Assembly (NCBI GenBank): GCA_002189105.1
Contig: NIOB01000001.1
Coordinates: 434,001-498,000 of the forward strand
DNA: 64,000 nucleotides
Direction: 5' to 3'
From: Saccharibacillus soli
GTDB lineage: Bacteria > Bacillota > Bacilli > Paenibacillales > Paenibacillaceae
This document shows, piece by piece, positions 17,161 to 25,098 of this stretch; position 1 is the stretch's first letter, and the number at the start of each line of letters is the position of its first letter. The notes beneath the pieces were generated by a model. The model was not told where the DNA came from. It saw only the letters and a program-made list of their open reading frames with translations, and ran no database searches. The position numbers and the translations under genes were made by a program.

Positions 17161-17598
17161 ATGAGCGTATCGGAGATTGAAACAGTAGACATGGCCCGTG
17201 TACTCATGTGTGCATATGATTTGGGCGATATGATCAACGGTTCTGTCGAAGTCGCAGAATATTTATATTGGCGTGAACGGATGCAGGAGCACCCCGAAGT
17301 GCAACGTCTAGTCGGCAAGTTGAACGCCAAGAAAGAGCTGTTTGAAGAAACGCAGCGTTTCGGACATTTTCACCCGAATTATCACGCCGCGAAGGAAGAA
17401 GTTGAGCTTGTCGAGCGGGAAATGGAGCAGATTGAAGCGGTGGCCCGCTACAAAGCTGCGGAAAAGGCGCTCGATGATTTGCTCTTTGAAATGTCGGAGA
17501 CGATCGCTTATTCGGTTTCCCCGAGCATTAAAGTTCCGGGGAACGATCCGCTGCCGAAATCAGGCTGTGGAAGCGGTGGCTCCTGCGGCTGCGGCTGA
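17161..17598 (+). CDS. ylbF: YlbF/RicF family protein
   Basis: A 145-residue protein of the YlbF/YmcA family: long alpha helices, then a Cys/Gly-rich tail with Cys136, Cys142 and Cys144. In Bacillus RicF acts with RicA and RicT in a [4Fe-4S]-containing complex that modulates RNase Y and mRNA maturation, affecting biofilm and sporulation. The cysteine tail fits cluster binding. Shine-Dalgarno is weak (GGGATGG). ylbG follows 39 nt later, the usual pair in Firmicutes, so they are probably one operon. Confidence 0.87.
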   Translation: MSVSEIETVDMARVLMCAYDLGDMINGSVEVAEYLYWRERMQEHPEVQRLVGKLNAKKELFEETQRFGHFHPNYHAAKEEVELVEREMEQIEAVARYKAAEKALDDLLFEMSETIAYSVSPSIKVPGNDPLPKSGCGSGGSCGCG

Positions 17599-17637
17599 GA
17601 AGGAAGCCGGTCATTACAGAAAGAAGGTGCAGGCCTC

Positions 17638-17922
17638 ATGGTTCCGGAACGTATCGGTTATATTGTATGGGTTAATGATCTGAAGGCGGCACGCAACTTG
17701 GAGAAATACGGAACGCTTCATTACGTATCCCGTCGTATGCATTACGCCGTCGTATACCTCAATGCCGATCGGGCAGAGGAGACGGCGAAGCATATGCGCA
17801 GGCTCTCTTATGTTCGCAAAATTGAAAGATCTCATCGAACCGACCTCAAGACGGACTATGGCAGCAAGCTGCCGGAGGACCTTTCGGAAGATCTTACGGA
17901 TTCCGCAGCGCTGTCAAGCTAG
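17638..17922 (+). CDS. ylbG: YlbG family protein (DUF2129)
   Basis: A 94-residue protein of the UPF0298/DUF2129 family, recognised from YIVWVNDLKAARNLEKYG and the central YVSRRMHYAVVYLN. The family has a small alpha/beta fold and no established biochemical function, but is consistently next to ylbF, as here. AGAAGGTG precedes the ATG. Confidence 0.87.
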   Translation: MVPERIGYIVWVNDLKAARNLEKYGTLHYVSRRMHYAVVYLNADRAEETAKHMRRLSYVRKIERSHRTDLKTDYGSKLPEDLSEDLTDSAALSS

Positions 17923-17950
17923 GCGTGTCAGCCAGGCGGACTGAAGCACA

Positions 17951-17978
17951 GAAGCGGCCCCTCACGGGCCGCTTCTTC
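17951..17978 (+). terminator. Terminator after ylbG
   Basis: GAAGCGGCCC, 4-nt loop, GGGCCGCTTC, then TTCTG. A strong stem but a weak T-tract. Confidence 0.6.
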
Positions 17979-18016
17979 TGCGCCGTGAGAGAGAAAGCGG
18001 CTTTTTGTTGATTTGC

Positions 18017-18045
18017 TTGTATAAGTTGAAGTCATGATGTAATAT
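18017..18045 (+). promoter_or_regulatory. Promoter of the 18129 gene
   Basis: TTGTAT-N17-TAATAT, identical in both hexamers to the ylaN promoter. Confidence 0.55.
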
Positions 18046-18128
18046 ATTGGGTACATATACATAGATATAAAGACCTATTGGCGTCTACGCCGGAAAACAG
18101 ACCAAGTCGAGTTTCTGGAGAGTGATAA

Positions 18129-18569
18129 ATGGTGCGGGATAAGGCGACGGAACGATGGAGCACTTACGAACCTTTTTTCATCGCTCTCGGTGACAAAAAG
18201 GTAGCGGATATCGTCATTACCAATCATGCCAAAAGCCGCTACGGCAGTCGGATCGAAAGCGGGCAGAAGGATACGGAAGAGATCGCCTCCTGGTTGTGGG
18301 AATGTTTGCAGACCGGACGCATCGTTTCGTATTACCGCAAGGAAGAAGATGTATATTTGATCGACGACGACATCGTGATGGTGGCGGAGTTTGGCGAATT
18401 GACTGGACCTTATCCGGTTGAAGGCGGCCCTCTGCACAAGATGATCGTTGTGACGTTCCTTGGCAGGATGTCGGAAACCATTGAACTGCGCGATCTTAAA
18501 TCGTATTATTCGTGGCTTCGACATTCTCGAAGAATGACGCTCATGAAGAATGGACGTAAGAGGAAATAA
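18129..18569 (+). CDS. Hypothetical protein, 146 residues
   Basis: A soluble alpha/beta protein. The segment TNHAKSRYGSRIES, with a conserved-looking His and two Arg, followed by beta strands ending in VVTFLG, resembles the layout of small DUF4258-like or RelE-fold proteins, but the match is only general and no catalytic set can be assigned. The C-terminus is basic (KNGRKRK). GGAGAG precedes the ATG. It has its own promoter and terminator, so it appears to be a stand-alone gene and not half of a toxin-antitoxin pair. Confidence 0.7.
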   Translation: MVRDKATERWSTYEPFFIALGDKKVADIVITNHAKSRYGSRIESGQKDTEEIASWLWECLQTGRIVSYYRKEEDVYLIDDDIVMVAEFGELTGPYPVEGGPLHKMIVVTFLGRMSETIELRDLKSYYSWLRHSRRMTLMKNGRKRK

Positions 18570-18596
18570 CGGACGACAAGACAATAGGCAGGGCTA

Positions 18597-18625
18597 GCAT
18601 GGAAATTTATTTTCATGCTTTTTTT
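18597..18625 (+). terminator. Terminator after the 18129 gene
   Basis: GCATGGAAA/TTTTCATGC stem (one G-T pair) with a short loop and seven T's. A spurious ATG (18599) lies inside it, which supports placing the LysR start downstream. Confidence 0.8.
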
Positions 18626-18640
18626 GTGGGGAGGATGACG

Positions 18641-19558
18641 ATGGCGCTTAATTTTCACCAACTGCACATCTTCTATACGGTAGCGGAAAAAGGCAGTTTT
18701 TCGGCTGCTGCCGCCGCCATGCATATGACTCAGCCAGCGGTGACGATGCAGATTCAGACGCTGGAAGAATATTTCGGTACCAAGCTGCTTAACCGGTCAA
18801 CGAAAAAGATTGAACTGACGGAATCCGGGCGTATGCTGCTTCCTTTCGCCCGCCGCAGCCTGGAGCTGATTCGGGAGACGGAAGCGGAGATGGCCCGGTA
18901 TACGCAAAAGCTGGAAGGACGTTTGCAGTTGGGAGCGAGCAATACCATCGGCGAATATGTGCTGCCGCCTCTGCTGGTTCCGTTTGGCCGTCAGCATCCC
19001 GATATTGCGATCTCGCTGAAAGTCATGAATACGACACAAATTCTCGATGAGATCGCCAAACATACGCTGAACTTCGGTCTGGTGGAAGCGCCAGTCGTAC
19101 ATCCCGACATCATCAGTGAGTCGGTCATGCACGATGAGCTTCGCCTGATCGTTCCTGCCCATCATGCGCTGGCTGACCGTTCTTCCGTAACGCTGGAGGA
19201 GGCTTCGGCGTATCCTTTTGTGCTGCGGGAAGAAGGTTCGGGCACCCGGCAGGTCATGGAAGAAGCCTGGCGCACCAAGGGGATCGACCCTCGCAGCCTG
19301 CATACAGTTATGGAACTGGGCAGTACGGGAGCAGTCAAGTCGGCTGTTGAAGCGGGGCTGGGCATTACGATGCTGTCGCCTTCTTCGGTCAAGCATGAAT
19401 GTGCGCTGGGACTGCTGCGTATTGTGCCGATTAGCGATGCTTCGTTTAAGCGGCAGTTCTATTCGGTTCGGCTGCGTTCGACGCTGCTGCCTATCGCTGC
19501 CGTTGCTTTTTTGAATTTCCTGCGCGATCAGCAGGGAGGAGGAGAACTTCATGAATGA
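18641..19558 (+). CDS. LysR family transcriptional regulator
   Basis: A 305-residue LysR regulator. The N-terminal winged helix-turn-helix includes FHQLHIFYTVAEKGSFSAAA and MTQPAVTMQIQTLEEYFG (residues about 4-45), followed by a linker helix and a two-lobed effector domain (about 90-295). It resembles the CysL/CbbR-like branch, but the effector is unknown. The start was placed at the ATG 7 nt after GGGGAGG. The stop overlaps the start of the PHP gene by 8 nt, so the two are co-translated. Such regulators usually act on a divergent promoter, but none is present here. Confidence 0.88.
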   Translation: MALNFHQLHIFYTVAEKGSFSAAAAAMHMTQPAVTMQIQTLEEYFGTKLLNRSTKKIELTESGRMLLPFARRSLELIRETEAEMARYTQKLEGRLQLGASNTIGEYVLPPLLVPFGRQHPDIAISLKVMNTTQILDEIAKHTLNFGLVEAPVVHPDIISESVMHDELRLIVPAHHALADRSSVTLEEASAYPFVLREEGSGTRQVMEEAWRTKGIDPRSLHTVMELGSTGAVKSAVEAGLGITMLSPSSVKHECALGLLRIVPISDASFKRQFYSVRLRSTLLPIAAVAFLNFLRDQQGGGELHE

Positions 19559-20435
19559 CGCTTACAAGGAAAAACAGACCCTGGAGCAGACCTCACGTTA
19601 TGATCTGCATATGCACAGCACTTCTTCGGACGGCATGAATACCCCTACAGAGTTGGTTCGACTTGCGGCAGAGCGCGGATTGGCGGGACTTGCGCTGACC
19701 GATCATGATACGGCAGCGGGTGTGGCTGAAGCCGCGGATGAAGCCAAGCGCCTGGGGTTGGACTTTGTGCCTGGCGTGGAGATCAGCACCCGGTCGGGCG
19801 GCAAGGATATTCATATGCTGGGCTATGGGTTTGACCCTGCGGACGTGACCTTCATGGAGCGTCTGACGGGTCTGCGCAGCGTGCGTGACCAGCGCAATGA
19901 CCGGATTCTGGAGCGCCTGCGTGAGCTTGGCGTAGAGATTACGTTGGAAGAAGTCCAAGAGCGCAGCGGACGTCCGCTGAAGCCGGGCGAGAGCGTAGGG
20001 CGTCCGCATATGGCGGACGTGCTGGTGCGAAAAGGGTATGCGGTCGATCTGCGCGATGCGTTCGACAAGTATCTCGCGGAAGGGGCGGCGGCGTACGTGT
20101 CGCCGCCGCGTATCTCGCCGAGGGAAGCGGCGCATTGGATCCGCGAAGCGGGCGGCGTGCCGGTGTTGGCCCATCCGGGACTATATGGCGACGACGATCT
20201 GGTGCGCGCGGTGCTGGACGACGCGAAGCCGTCGGGCATCGAGGTTCGTCATCCGGACCATGGAGCGGAGGACGAGGTTCGCTATCGGAAGCTGGCCGAC
20301 GAGTATGGCCTGCTGACGAGCGCGGGCTCGGACTACCACGGTGTCCGTCAGGGAAAGGTTTTCCACGGTGAGCTTGGAGCGTATACCGTGGGGAGCGCAG
20401 AGGTTGAAGCTCTGCGGCGTGCGACTTTGCGCTGA
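19551..20435 (+). CDS. PHP domain phosphoesterase (YciV/RNase AM-like)
   Basis: A 294-residue PHP protein with the metal-binding motifs DLHMHSTSSDG (residues 18-28), TDHDT (50-54), PGVEIS (74-79), VLAHPG and GSDYHG. These match the YciV/TrpH group, whose characterised members hydrolyse 3',5'-nucleoside bisphosphates or trim RNA 5' ends. The role here is inferred from the family. A strong GGAGGAG precedes the ATG; the gene overlaps the LysR gene by 8 nt. A second terminus-proximal gene of the unit is absent. Confidence 0.87.
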   Translation: MNDAYKEKQTLEQTSRYDLHMHSTSSDGMNTPTELVRLAAERGLAGLALTDHDTAAGVAEAADEAKRLGLDFVPGVEISTRSGGKDIHMLGYGFDPADVTFMERLTGLRSVRDQRNDRILERLRELGVEITLEEVQERSGRPLKPGESVGRPHMADVLVRKGYAVDLRDAFDKYLAEGAAAYVSPPRISPREAAHWIREAGGVPVLAHPGLYGDDDLVRAVLDDAKPSGIEVRHPDHGAEDEVRYRKLADEYGLLTSAGSDYHGVRQGKVFHGELGAYTVGSAEVEALRRATLR

Positions 20436-20610
20436 GAGCGGAATCAGCTGTGGATTGAGACTGGCTGCTGGTATAGGGCCGAAGCGGAAACGTTAACATC
20501 GTCAGGCAGCAGAAAAACAGCCTGGAGAAAATAATCAATAAAAACAGCGAATAAGAAAACAACCCGTGTAAGAACATCGAATAGAGAAGTATAAGCAGCA
20601 AGTAGAAAGC

Positions 20611-20695
20611 TTCAAAATAAGAGGCTTCAGATAAAAAGCTTCAGATAAAAAGCTTCAAGTAAAAGGATGCAAGTGCAAAGATTCAAACAGGCAGC
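20611..20695. repeat. Degenerate 14-nt tandem repeat
   Basis: Two exact copies of CTTCAGATAAAAAG (20626-20639, 20640-20653) are flanked by diverged copies CTTCAAAATAAGAGG (20611-20625), CTTCAAGTAAAAGG (20654-20667), ATGCAAGTGCAAAG (20668-20681) and ATTCAAACAGGCAG (20682-20695). About six units decay outward from the exact pair. Confidence 0.75.
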
Positions 20696-20712
20696 TGCGA
20701 ATAGAAAACAGC

Positions 20713-20750
20713 AAAAAGACCGGCTTCCTTGAAAAGGGCCGGTCTTTTTT
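20713..20750. terminator. Bidirectional terminator between the PHP gene and rqcH
   Basis: AAAAAGACCGGC pairs with GCCGGTCTTTTTT across a 13-nt loop. Confidence 0.9.
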
Positions 20751-20808
20751 ACTTTGTTAAAAGGAGATATGCCTTTCAGAAAGGGTTTTTACAGCTCCTA
20801 CAGGCGAA

Positions 20809-22569
20809 TCAGCTGTTTTTTACAGTGCTGGGCAGCGACTTGATGAGGTCTTCATCCGGCGTCACAAACAGCGTCTTCTGGTGGTCGTAGATCACAAAGC
20901 CCGGTTTGGAGCCGTTAGGTTTGCGGACATGACGGACCTGGGTGGTATCTACAGGGACGCTGCTGGAGTGCTTGGCCTGACTAAAATAGGCAGCCAACTG
21001 CGCTGCTTCGTTTAGAGTGGCTTCGCCGTATTCCGCGCTGCGGATCAACACGTGAGAGCCCGGAATGTCCTTGGTATGCAGCCACGTATCGCTGGAGTGA
21101 GCCAGACGATTGGTAATAAACTCGTTTTGCAGATTGTTTTTGCCCACATAGATGTCGATGCCTTCCGACGACGTGTACAGATGCAGCGTCGGTTTGTCGT
21201 TCTTTTTCTTCTTTTTGCTGCCACGGGCAGCCCGGTTGCGAACATAACCCTGTTCAGCCAGCTCGGCACGAATCTCGTCCACATCACGCAGCGAAGCATC
21301 ATTTAACTGTTGAAGCAGATTATCCATATAAGCGATCTCTTCGTGCGTTTTTTTGATCTGTTCGTCGATTACGGCGAGACTATTTTTATATTTGTTGTAC
21401 TTTTTGAAGTAACGTTGGGCATTGTCTGACGGATTCAGCAGGGGATCAAGCGAAATTTTTACCGGACGCTGCTCCTCATCATAGAAGTTGACCAGCTCGA
21501 TTTCCTTCATCCCGCGCTGAAGCTCATGCAGCGAAGCAAACAGCAGCTCGCCGTAGATGCGGTACTGTTCGGCATCCTGTGCTTCCTCTAGATCTTCCGC
21601 CAAATGATCCAGCTTTTTGACGTTTTTGCCACGCTCATTTTGCAGGAACTTGATGAGGTCGCCAACCTTCTGCTTCACGGTGTCCCGATCGGCTTTGTCT
21701 CCATAATAATGTTCCATGCAGACGCTGATCGAGTCGAATTCCCGTCGTTCGCCTTCAATTAGCGTCAGCGGCACGGCGGAGAAGATCAGCTTGCCGCGTG
21801 CGTTGAGGCCGGTGCAGGGCGCGAAGCGGCCTTCCCGTACTTCGCCCATCAAACCATCGAACGCTTTCCAGACCGAAGCGGCATCTGTGCCGGATTCCTC
21901 ATTTTCCACGCCGCTGCCAGACGCTGCACGATGCAGCACTTCCTGGGCGATCAGCGGGCTGACGCCTGTATAAGCTTCCACGATCCGATTGATCGGAGGT
22001 GTGGTGATATTTTCGTTCCAGTGCTGCATAAACTGCGCTTCGCTGGCTTCCAGAGGATCAAGTTTATGCTGCTGGGGAGGTTCTTGATATTGGAATCCCG
22101 GCATAACCACCCGATAGCTGCTGATCGCTGGGGTCACATGGTGAATCCCGTCGAGGATTGCCCCGGTTGCGGCATCCAGCAGGATGATATTGCTGTGGCG
22201 TCCCATCAGCTCGACGATTAATTTTTTGAGCGAAACGTCGCCCACCTCGTCACGCTGGCGAATCCAGAAATGCAAAATCCGTTCCATGCCAACCTGTTCG
22301 ATTTTTTCAATTACGCCGCCTTCGCAGTGTTTGCGCAGCAGCATGCAGAACATGGGCGCTTCTGGAGGATTCATATAGGATTGTTCGGTGAATTGAATCC
22401 GCGGATAAGTCAGGCTGGCGGACAGCAGCAGTTTCTTGTTACCTTCGCGGGAGCGGATCTGAAAGACGATGTCGCTGTCCGAAGGTTGATGCACTTTACC
22501 GATACGTGCTCCTTGTAGGGAAGACAGTTCAGCAGCGATCGCACGAGTCACAATTCCATCCAGTGCCAT
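20809..22569 (-). CDS. rqcH: Ribosome quality control protein RqcH (Rqc2/NEMF family, FbpA-like)
   Basis: The 586-residue NFACT protein binds stalled 50S-peptidyl-tRNA complexes and directs C-terminal alanine tailing. It has an NFACT-N domain (about 1-180), helix-hairpin-helix and long coiled-coil region (about 270-430) and a C-terminal NFACT-R domain with HSSDTWLHTKDIPGSHVLI. The catalytically important Asp-Arg pair of Bacillus RqcH (D97/R98) appears here as Glu96-Arg97. Older annotation calls such proteins fibronectin-binding. In Bacillus the gene opens the ylo cluster; here it is separated from yicC by dapF and a dioxygenase gene. Confidence 0.9.
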   Translation of the reverse strand: MALDGIVTRAIAAELSSLQGARIGKVHQPSDSDIVFQIRSREGNKKLLLSASLTYPRIQFTEQSYMNPPEAPMFCMLLRKHCEGGVIEKIEQVGMERILHFWIRQRDEVGDVSLKKLIVELMGRHSNIILLDAATGAILDGIHHVTPAISSYRVVMPGFQYQEPPQQHKLDPLEASEAQFMQHWNENITTPPINRIVEAYTGVSPLIAQEVLHRAASGSGVENEESGTDAASVWKAFDGLMGEVREGRFAPCTGLNARGKLIFSAVPLTLIEGERREFDSISVCMEHYYGDKADRDTVKQKVGDLIKFLQNERGKNVKKLDHLAEDLEEAQDAEQYRIYGELLFASLHELQRGMKEIELVNFYDEEQRPVKISLDPLLNPSDNAQRYFKKYNKYKNSLAVIDEQIKKTHEEIAYMDNLLQQLNDASLRDVDEIRAELAEQGYVRNRAARGSKKKKKNDKPTLHLYTSSEGIDIYVGKNNLQNEFITNRLAHSSDTWLHTKDIPGSHVLIRSAEYGEATLNEAAQLAAYFSQAKHSSSVPVDTTQVRHVRKPNGSKPGFVIYDHQKTLFVTPDEDLIKSLPSTVKNS

Positions 22570-22884
22570 CTATAACGACCTTCTTTCTGTACGTCCGATT
22601 GAACGATTCATTAGGGGATGTGAGACTGACCGCGCGGAAAAACACAAAATTTCACACAGAAAATCAATAGTAATCACGCGGTCGTTCAGGTATCTTAGTT
22701 AATGTAGCTTTCGCGGCAGGAACGTTCGGGAGGCCCTGAATTCGGAGCCGCCTCGGACGGACTCCGCGAACGGACGCGGGTAAGATCTATATTGATCGAA
22801 ACGAGGGCTTTCGTCAACTTCTCGGGCGAATTGGGAAGATTCATTGCCCTCGACTCGAAGACGATAAGGAGTGGAATAGAGAGA
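22570..22884. other. rqcH-dapF divergent intergenic region with nested hairpin
   Basis: The 315-nt gap holds a long inverted repeat GACCGCG/CGCGGTC (about 22630 and 22678) and, nearer dapF, a nested structure at 22723-22772. In the latter CGTTCG/CGAACG closes an inner hairpin GGAG-CCG, 7-nt loop, CGG-CTCC. No lysine-riboswitch consensus was recognised. No promoter was assigned with confidence. Confidence 0.4.
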
Positions 22885-23721
22885 ATGGAATTCACAAAAA
22901 TGCACGGATTGGGTAACGATTTTGTGGTCGTATACGGAGAGTCGGAACTTCCGGCTCATGCCGCCGAGCTGGCGGTACAGGTGTGCGATCGTTTCTTCGG
23001 GATCGGCGCAGATGGCCTGGTCTACATTCTGCCTTCGGAGCAGGCGGACTTCAAGATGAGAATCATGAACTCGGACGGTTCGGAAGCCGAGCAGTGCGGC
23101 AACGCCATTCGCTGCGTGGCCAAATATGTCTATGACCACAAGCTGGTCTCGGGCGAGAGCCTGACGATCGAGACGATTGGTGCAGGCGTACAGCCGCTGA
23201 CGATTCAAGCTGAAAATGGCGTCGCGCAGACGGTGCGTGTAGATATGGGCGCTCCAATTCTTGAAGGGGCGAAAATTCCGGTTGCTGTAGACGGAGAGCC
23301 CGTTGTCGATCAGCCGATCGAAGCACTGGGAGAGACATTCCAGTTTACCGCCGTATCCATGGGCAACCCACACTGCGTCATCTACGTGGACGATGCCGTG
23401 AACTTTGACCTTGCCAAGTGGGGACCCGTGCTGGAGAAGCACCCGCTGTTCCCGAAAAAGGTCAACGTCGAATTTGCTACGGTAAACAGCCGGGAGCAAA
23501 TTGATATGCGCGTCTGGGAACGTGGAGCCGGACCTACACTGGCCTGCGGAACTGGAGCCTGTGCAACGCTGGTGTCTTCGGTACTGAACGGTCACAGCGA
23601 ACGCGAAGCAACAGTATCGCTCAAAGGCGGCGACCTGTTTATTGAATGGAATGAAGCCGACAATCATGTCTATATGACCGGTCCCGCTGCATTTGTCTAC
23701 ACGGGCAAGCTGGCTGAATAA
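22885..23721 (+). CDS. dapF: Diaminopimelate epimerase
   Basis: The 278-residue enzyme converts LL- to meso-diaminopimelate for lysine and peptidoglycan synthesis. Both catalytic cysteines are present: Cys71 in EAEQCGNAIRC and Cys221 in TLACGTGACA. The N-terminus MEFTKMHGLGNDFVVV is canonical and fixes the start, with AAGGAG 13 nt upstream. It appears monocistronic, with a long terminator hairpin downstream. Its insertion between rqcH and yicC is not the Bacillus order. Confidence 0.95.
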   Translation: MEFTKMHGLGNDFVVVYGESELPAHAAELAVQVCDRFFGIGADGLVYILPSEQADFKMRIMNSDGSEAEQCGNAIRCVAKYVYDHKLVSGESLTIETIGAGVQPLTIQAENGVAQTVRVDMGAPILEGAKIPVAVDGEPVVDQPIEALGETFQFTAVSMGNPHCVIYVDDAVNFDLAKWGPVLEKHPLFPKKVNVEFATVNSREQIDMRVWERGAGPTLACGTGACATLVSSVLNGHSEREATVSLKGGDLFIEWNEADNHVYMTGPAAFVYTGKLAE

Positions 23722-23747
23722 TAGAAGAGTCGAATTGGCGCAAAAAG

Positions 23748-23824
23748 AACCGCAGGAACGCTCTCTTATCTTCCCCCCGATTTAAGTCGAGGGAGAATGA
23801 GAAGCCGCGTTCCTGCGGTTTTTG
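23748..23824 (+). terminator. Long hairpin terminator after dapF
   Basis: AACCGCAGGAACG (23748-23760) pairs with CGTTCCTGCGGTT (23808-23820) and is followed by T's. The 47-nt interior can form its own hairpin (CCCCCCGA / TCGAGGG). Confidence 0.8.
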
Positions 23825-23913
23825 TATGGGATCAATTGATTGTTCGCTGCTGTCTTCTGGCTTGTTGGGCATCCCTGATGCTTGATGGGGCGTCCATCAT
23901 CGTGTGTCTGGAC

Positions 23914-24879
23914 TTACCATTCCAGCGGCCGAAGGTTGGCTTCAATCTCGGCTCGGCGGTGTTCAAGGAAGGAGGGCAGTCCCAGCTTCTCGCCCAGCGA
24001 TTCGATCGGTTCGTCGATGTCGAATCCGGGTGTATCGGTAGAAAGTTCAAACAGGATACCATTAGGTTCGCGGAAGTACAGGGCACGGAAGTAATCGCGG
24101 TCTACGCGTCCCGAGTTGGGCAGTCCACTTGCGGCAATCCGGTTAATCCACTTGGTATATTCTTCTTCGTTGGGAATACGGAACGCTACGTGATGAACGC
24201 CGCCCCGACCCAGCCGAAAGTGAGGAAGATCGGGTCGTGCTTCCAGATGCACTTCAGCACCGGAACCGCCTTCGCCGGTAGCGAATACTTCAATCTCGGC
24301 AAAATCACCCGCAGGAGAAGGATAACTTCCGATTCGACGGAAGCCCATCAATTGGGTCAATACAAGCGCCGTAGGCTTGGGGTCTGCCACGGTGAGCGTC
24401 ACCGGGCCAAGTCCCACGATGGCATGTTCCAGCGGAATGTCTGCCGTGTTCCACGGCTGCCCGGGTGCCACACCCGCTTCCCCGTTGTCAGCCGCCAGAA
24501 TCAGCTGGGTGCCTTCAAAGTCTTCAAAGAACAGCGTATTGCGTCCTGCACGCGGCAGAATCTCCCCGCGCTTAATGTTCAGCGAATCGAATCGTTTTGC
24601 CCAGAAATGCAGCGATTCGGTCGTAGGCACGCGAAGAGAAGTGGAAGAAATGCTGGAGACTCCCGGATAGGAAGGGCCAATTCCCGGGTAATCAAAATAA
24701 GTAACCTCGGTGCCGGGGCTGGCCACGGCATCTCCGTAAAACAGGTGGTAGGAAGTCGTATTATCCTGATTGACCGATTTTTTGACCAGACGCATGCCCA
24801 GCACACGGGTGAAGAAATCAAAGTTGCGTTCCGCCTTGCCAGTCATCAATGAGACATGATGTTGTCCGAGCAGCTGCAT
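23914..24879 (-). CDS. Ring-cleaving dioxygenase, VOC family (MhqO/MhqA-like)
   Basis: The 321-residue protein has two vicinal-oxygen-chelate modules. Metal ligands are visible as GQHHVSL near residue 7, GGVHHVAFRI near 227 and FREPNGILFEL near 275. The MhqO/MhqA/MhqE group cleaves hydroquinone-type rings and protects against quinones. ATG 24879 was chosen because AAGGAG is nine bases upstream; the ATG at 24888 directly abuts the site. The upstream palindrome at 24933-24950 resembles MhqR operators, supporting the assignment. The regulator gene is not in the window. Confidence 0.87.
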   Translation of the reverse strand: MQLLGQHHVSLMTGKAERNFDFFTRVLGMRLVKKSVNQDNTTSYHLFYGDAVASPGTEVTYFDYPGIGPSYPGVSSISSTSLRVPTTESLHFWAKRFDSLNIKRGEILPRAGRNTLFFEDFEGTQLILAADNGEAGVAPGQPWNTADIPLEHAIVGLGPVTLTVADPKPTALVLTQLMGFRRIGSYPSPAGDFAEIEVFATGEGGSGAEVHLEARPDLPHFRLGRGGVHHVAFRIPNEEEYTKWINRIAASGLPNSGRVDRDYFRALYFREPNGILFELSTDTPGFDIDEPIESLGEKLGLPSFLEHRRAEIEANLRPLEW

Positions 24880-24932
24880 GAGTTTCATCTCCTTGATTTA
24901 AATTATAAAGTTGCTTTATTAATTTCAGTATA

Positions 24933-24950
24933 TATCTTGGATTCAAGATA
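24933..24950. promoter_or_regulatory. Candidate MhqR operator
   Basis: TATCTTG-GATT-CAAGATA is a perfect 7-bp inverted repeat with a 4-bp spacer, of the same general form as Bacillus MhqR boxes (ATCT...AGAT). It sits directly upstream of the -35 region of the dioxygenase promoter, whose -10 TATAAT is at 24902-24907 on the reverse strand. Confidence 0.55.
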
Positions 24951-25098
24951 AGCAAGGGGAATATCTATTCGTGATGAGGCGAAATTGGGTGAAAACAGGC
25001 GAAAGGCGGCGCTAGGGAACGAGAATTCGCAAACAAGTGCCGTCCCCCTTGTTTCGAGGTGCATAATCCATTAAAATAGGGTAACGGATGTGATGACG

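Larger units (their letters stand above)
20436..20808. other. Intergenic region with A-rich degenerate tandem repeat
   Basis: No gene is supported in these 373 nt between convergent genes. The middle is unusually A-rich compared with its surroundings and holds the 14-nt tandem repeat and the bidirectional terminator listed separately. Confidence 0.7.

Noticed and set aside
18599-18640. ATG at 18599 as the start of the LysR gene
   Set aside because: The codon lies inside the stem of an intrinsic terminator; the ATG at 18641 has a strong GGGGAGG at proper distance and gives the canonical N-terminus.
22570-22884. Lysine riboswitch before dapF
   Set aside because: The L-box consensus (AGAGGTGC and AGGCAA segments) is absent and the structured part is too short.
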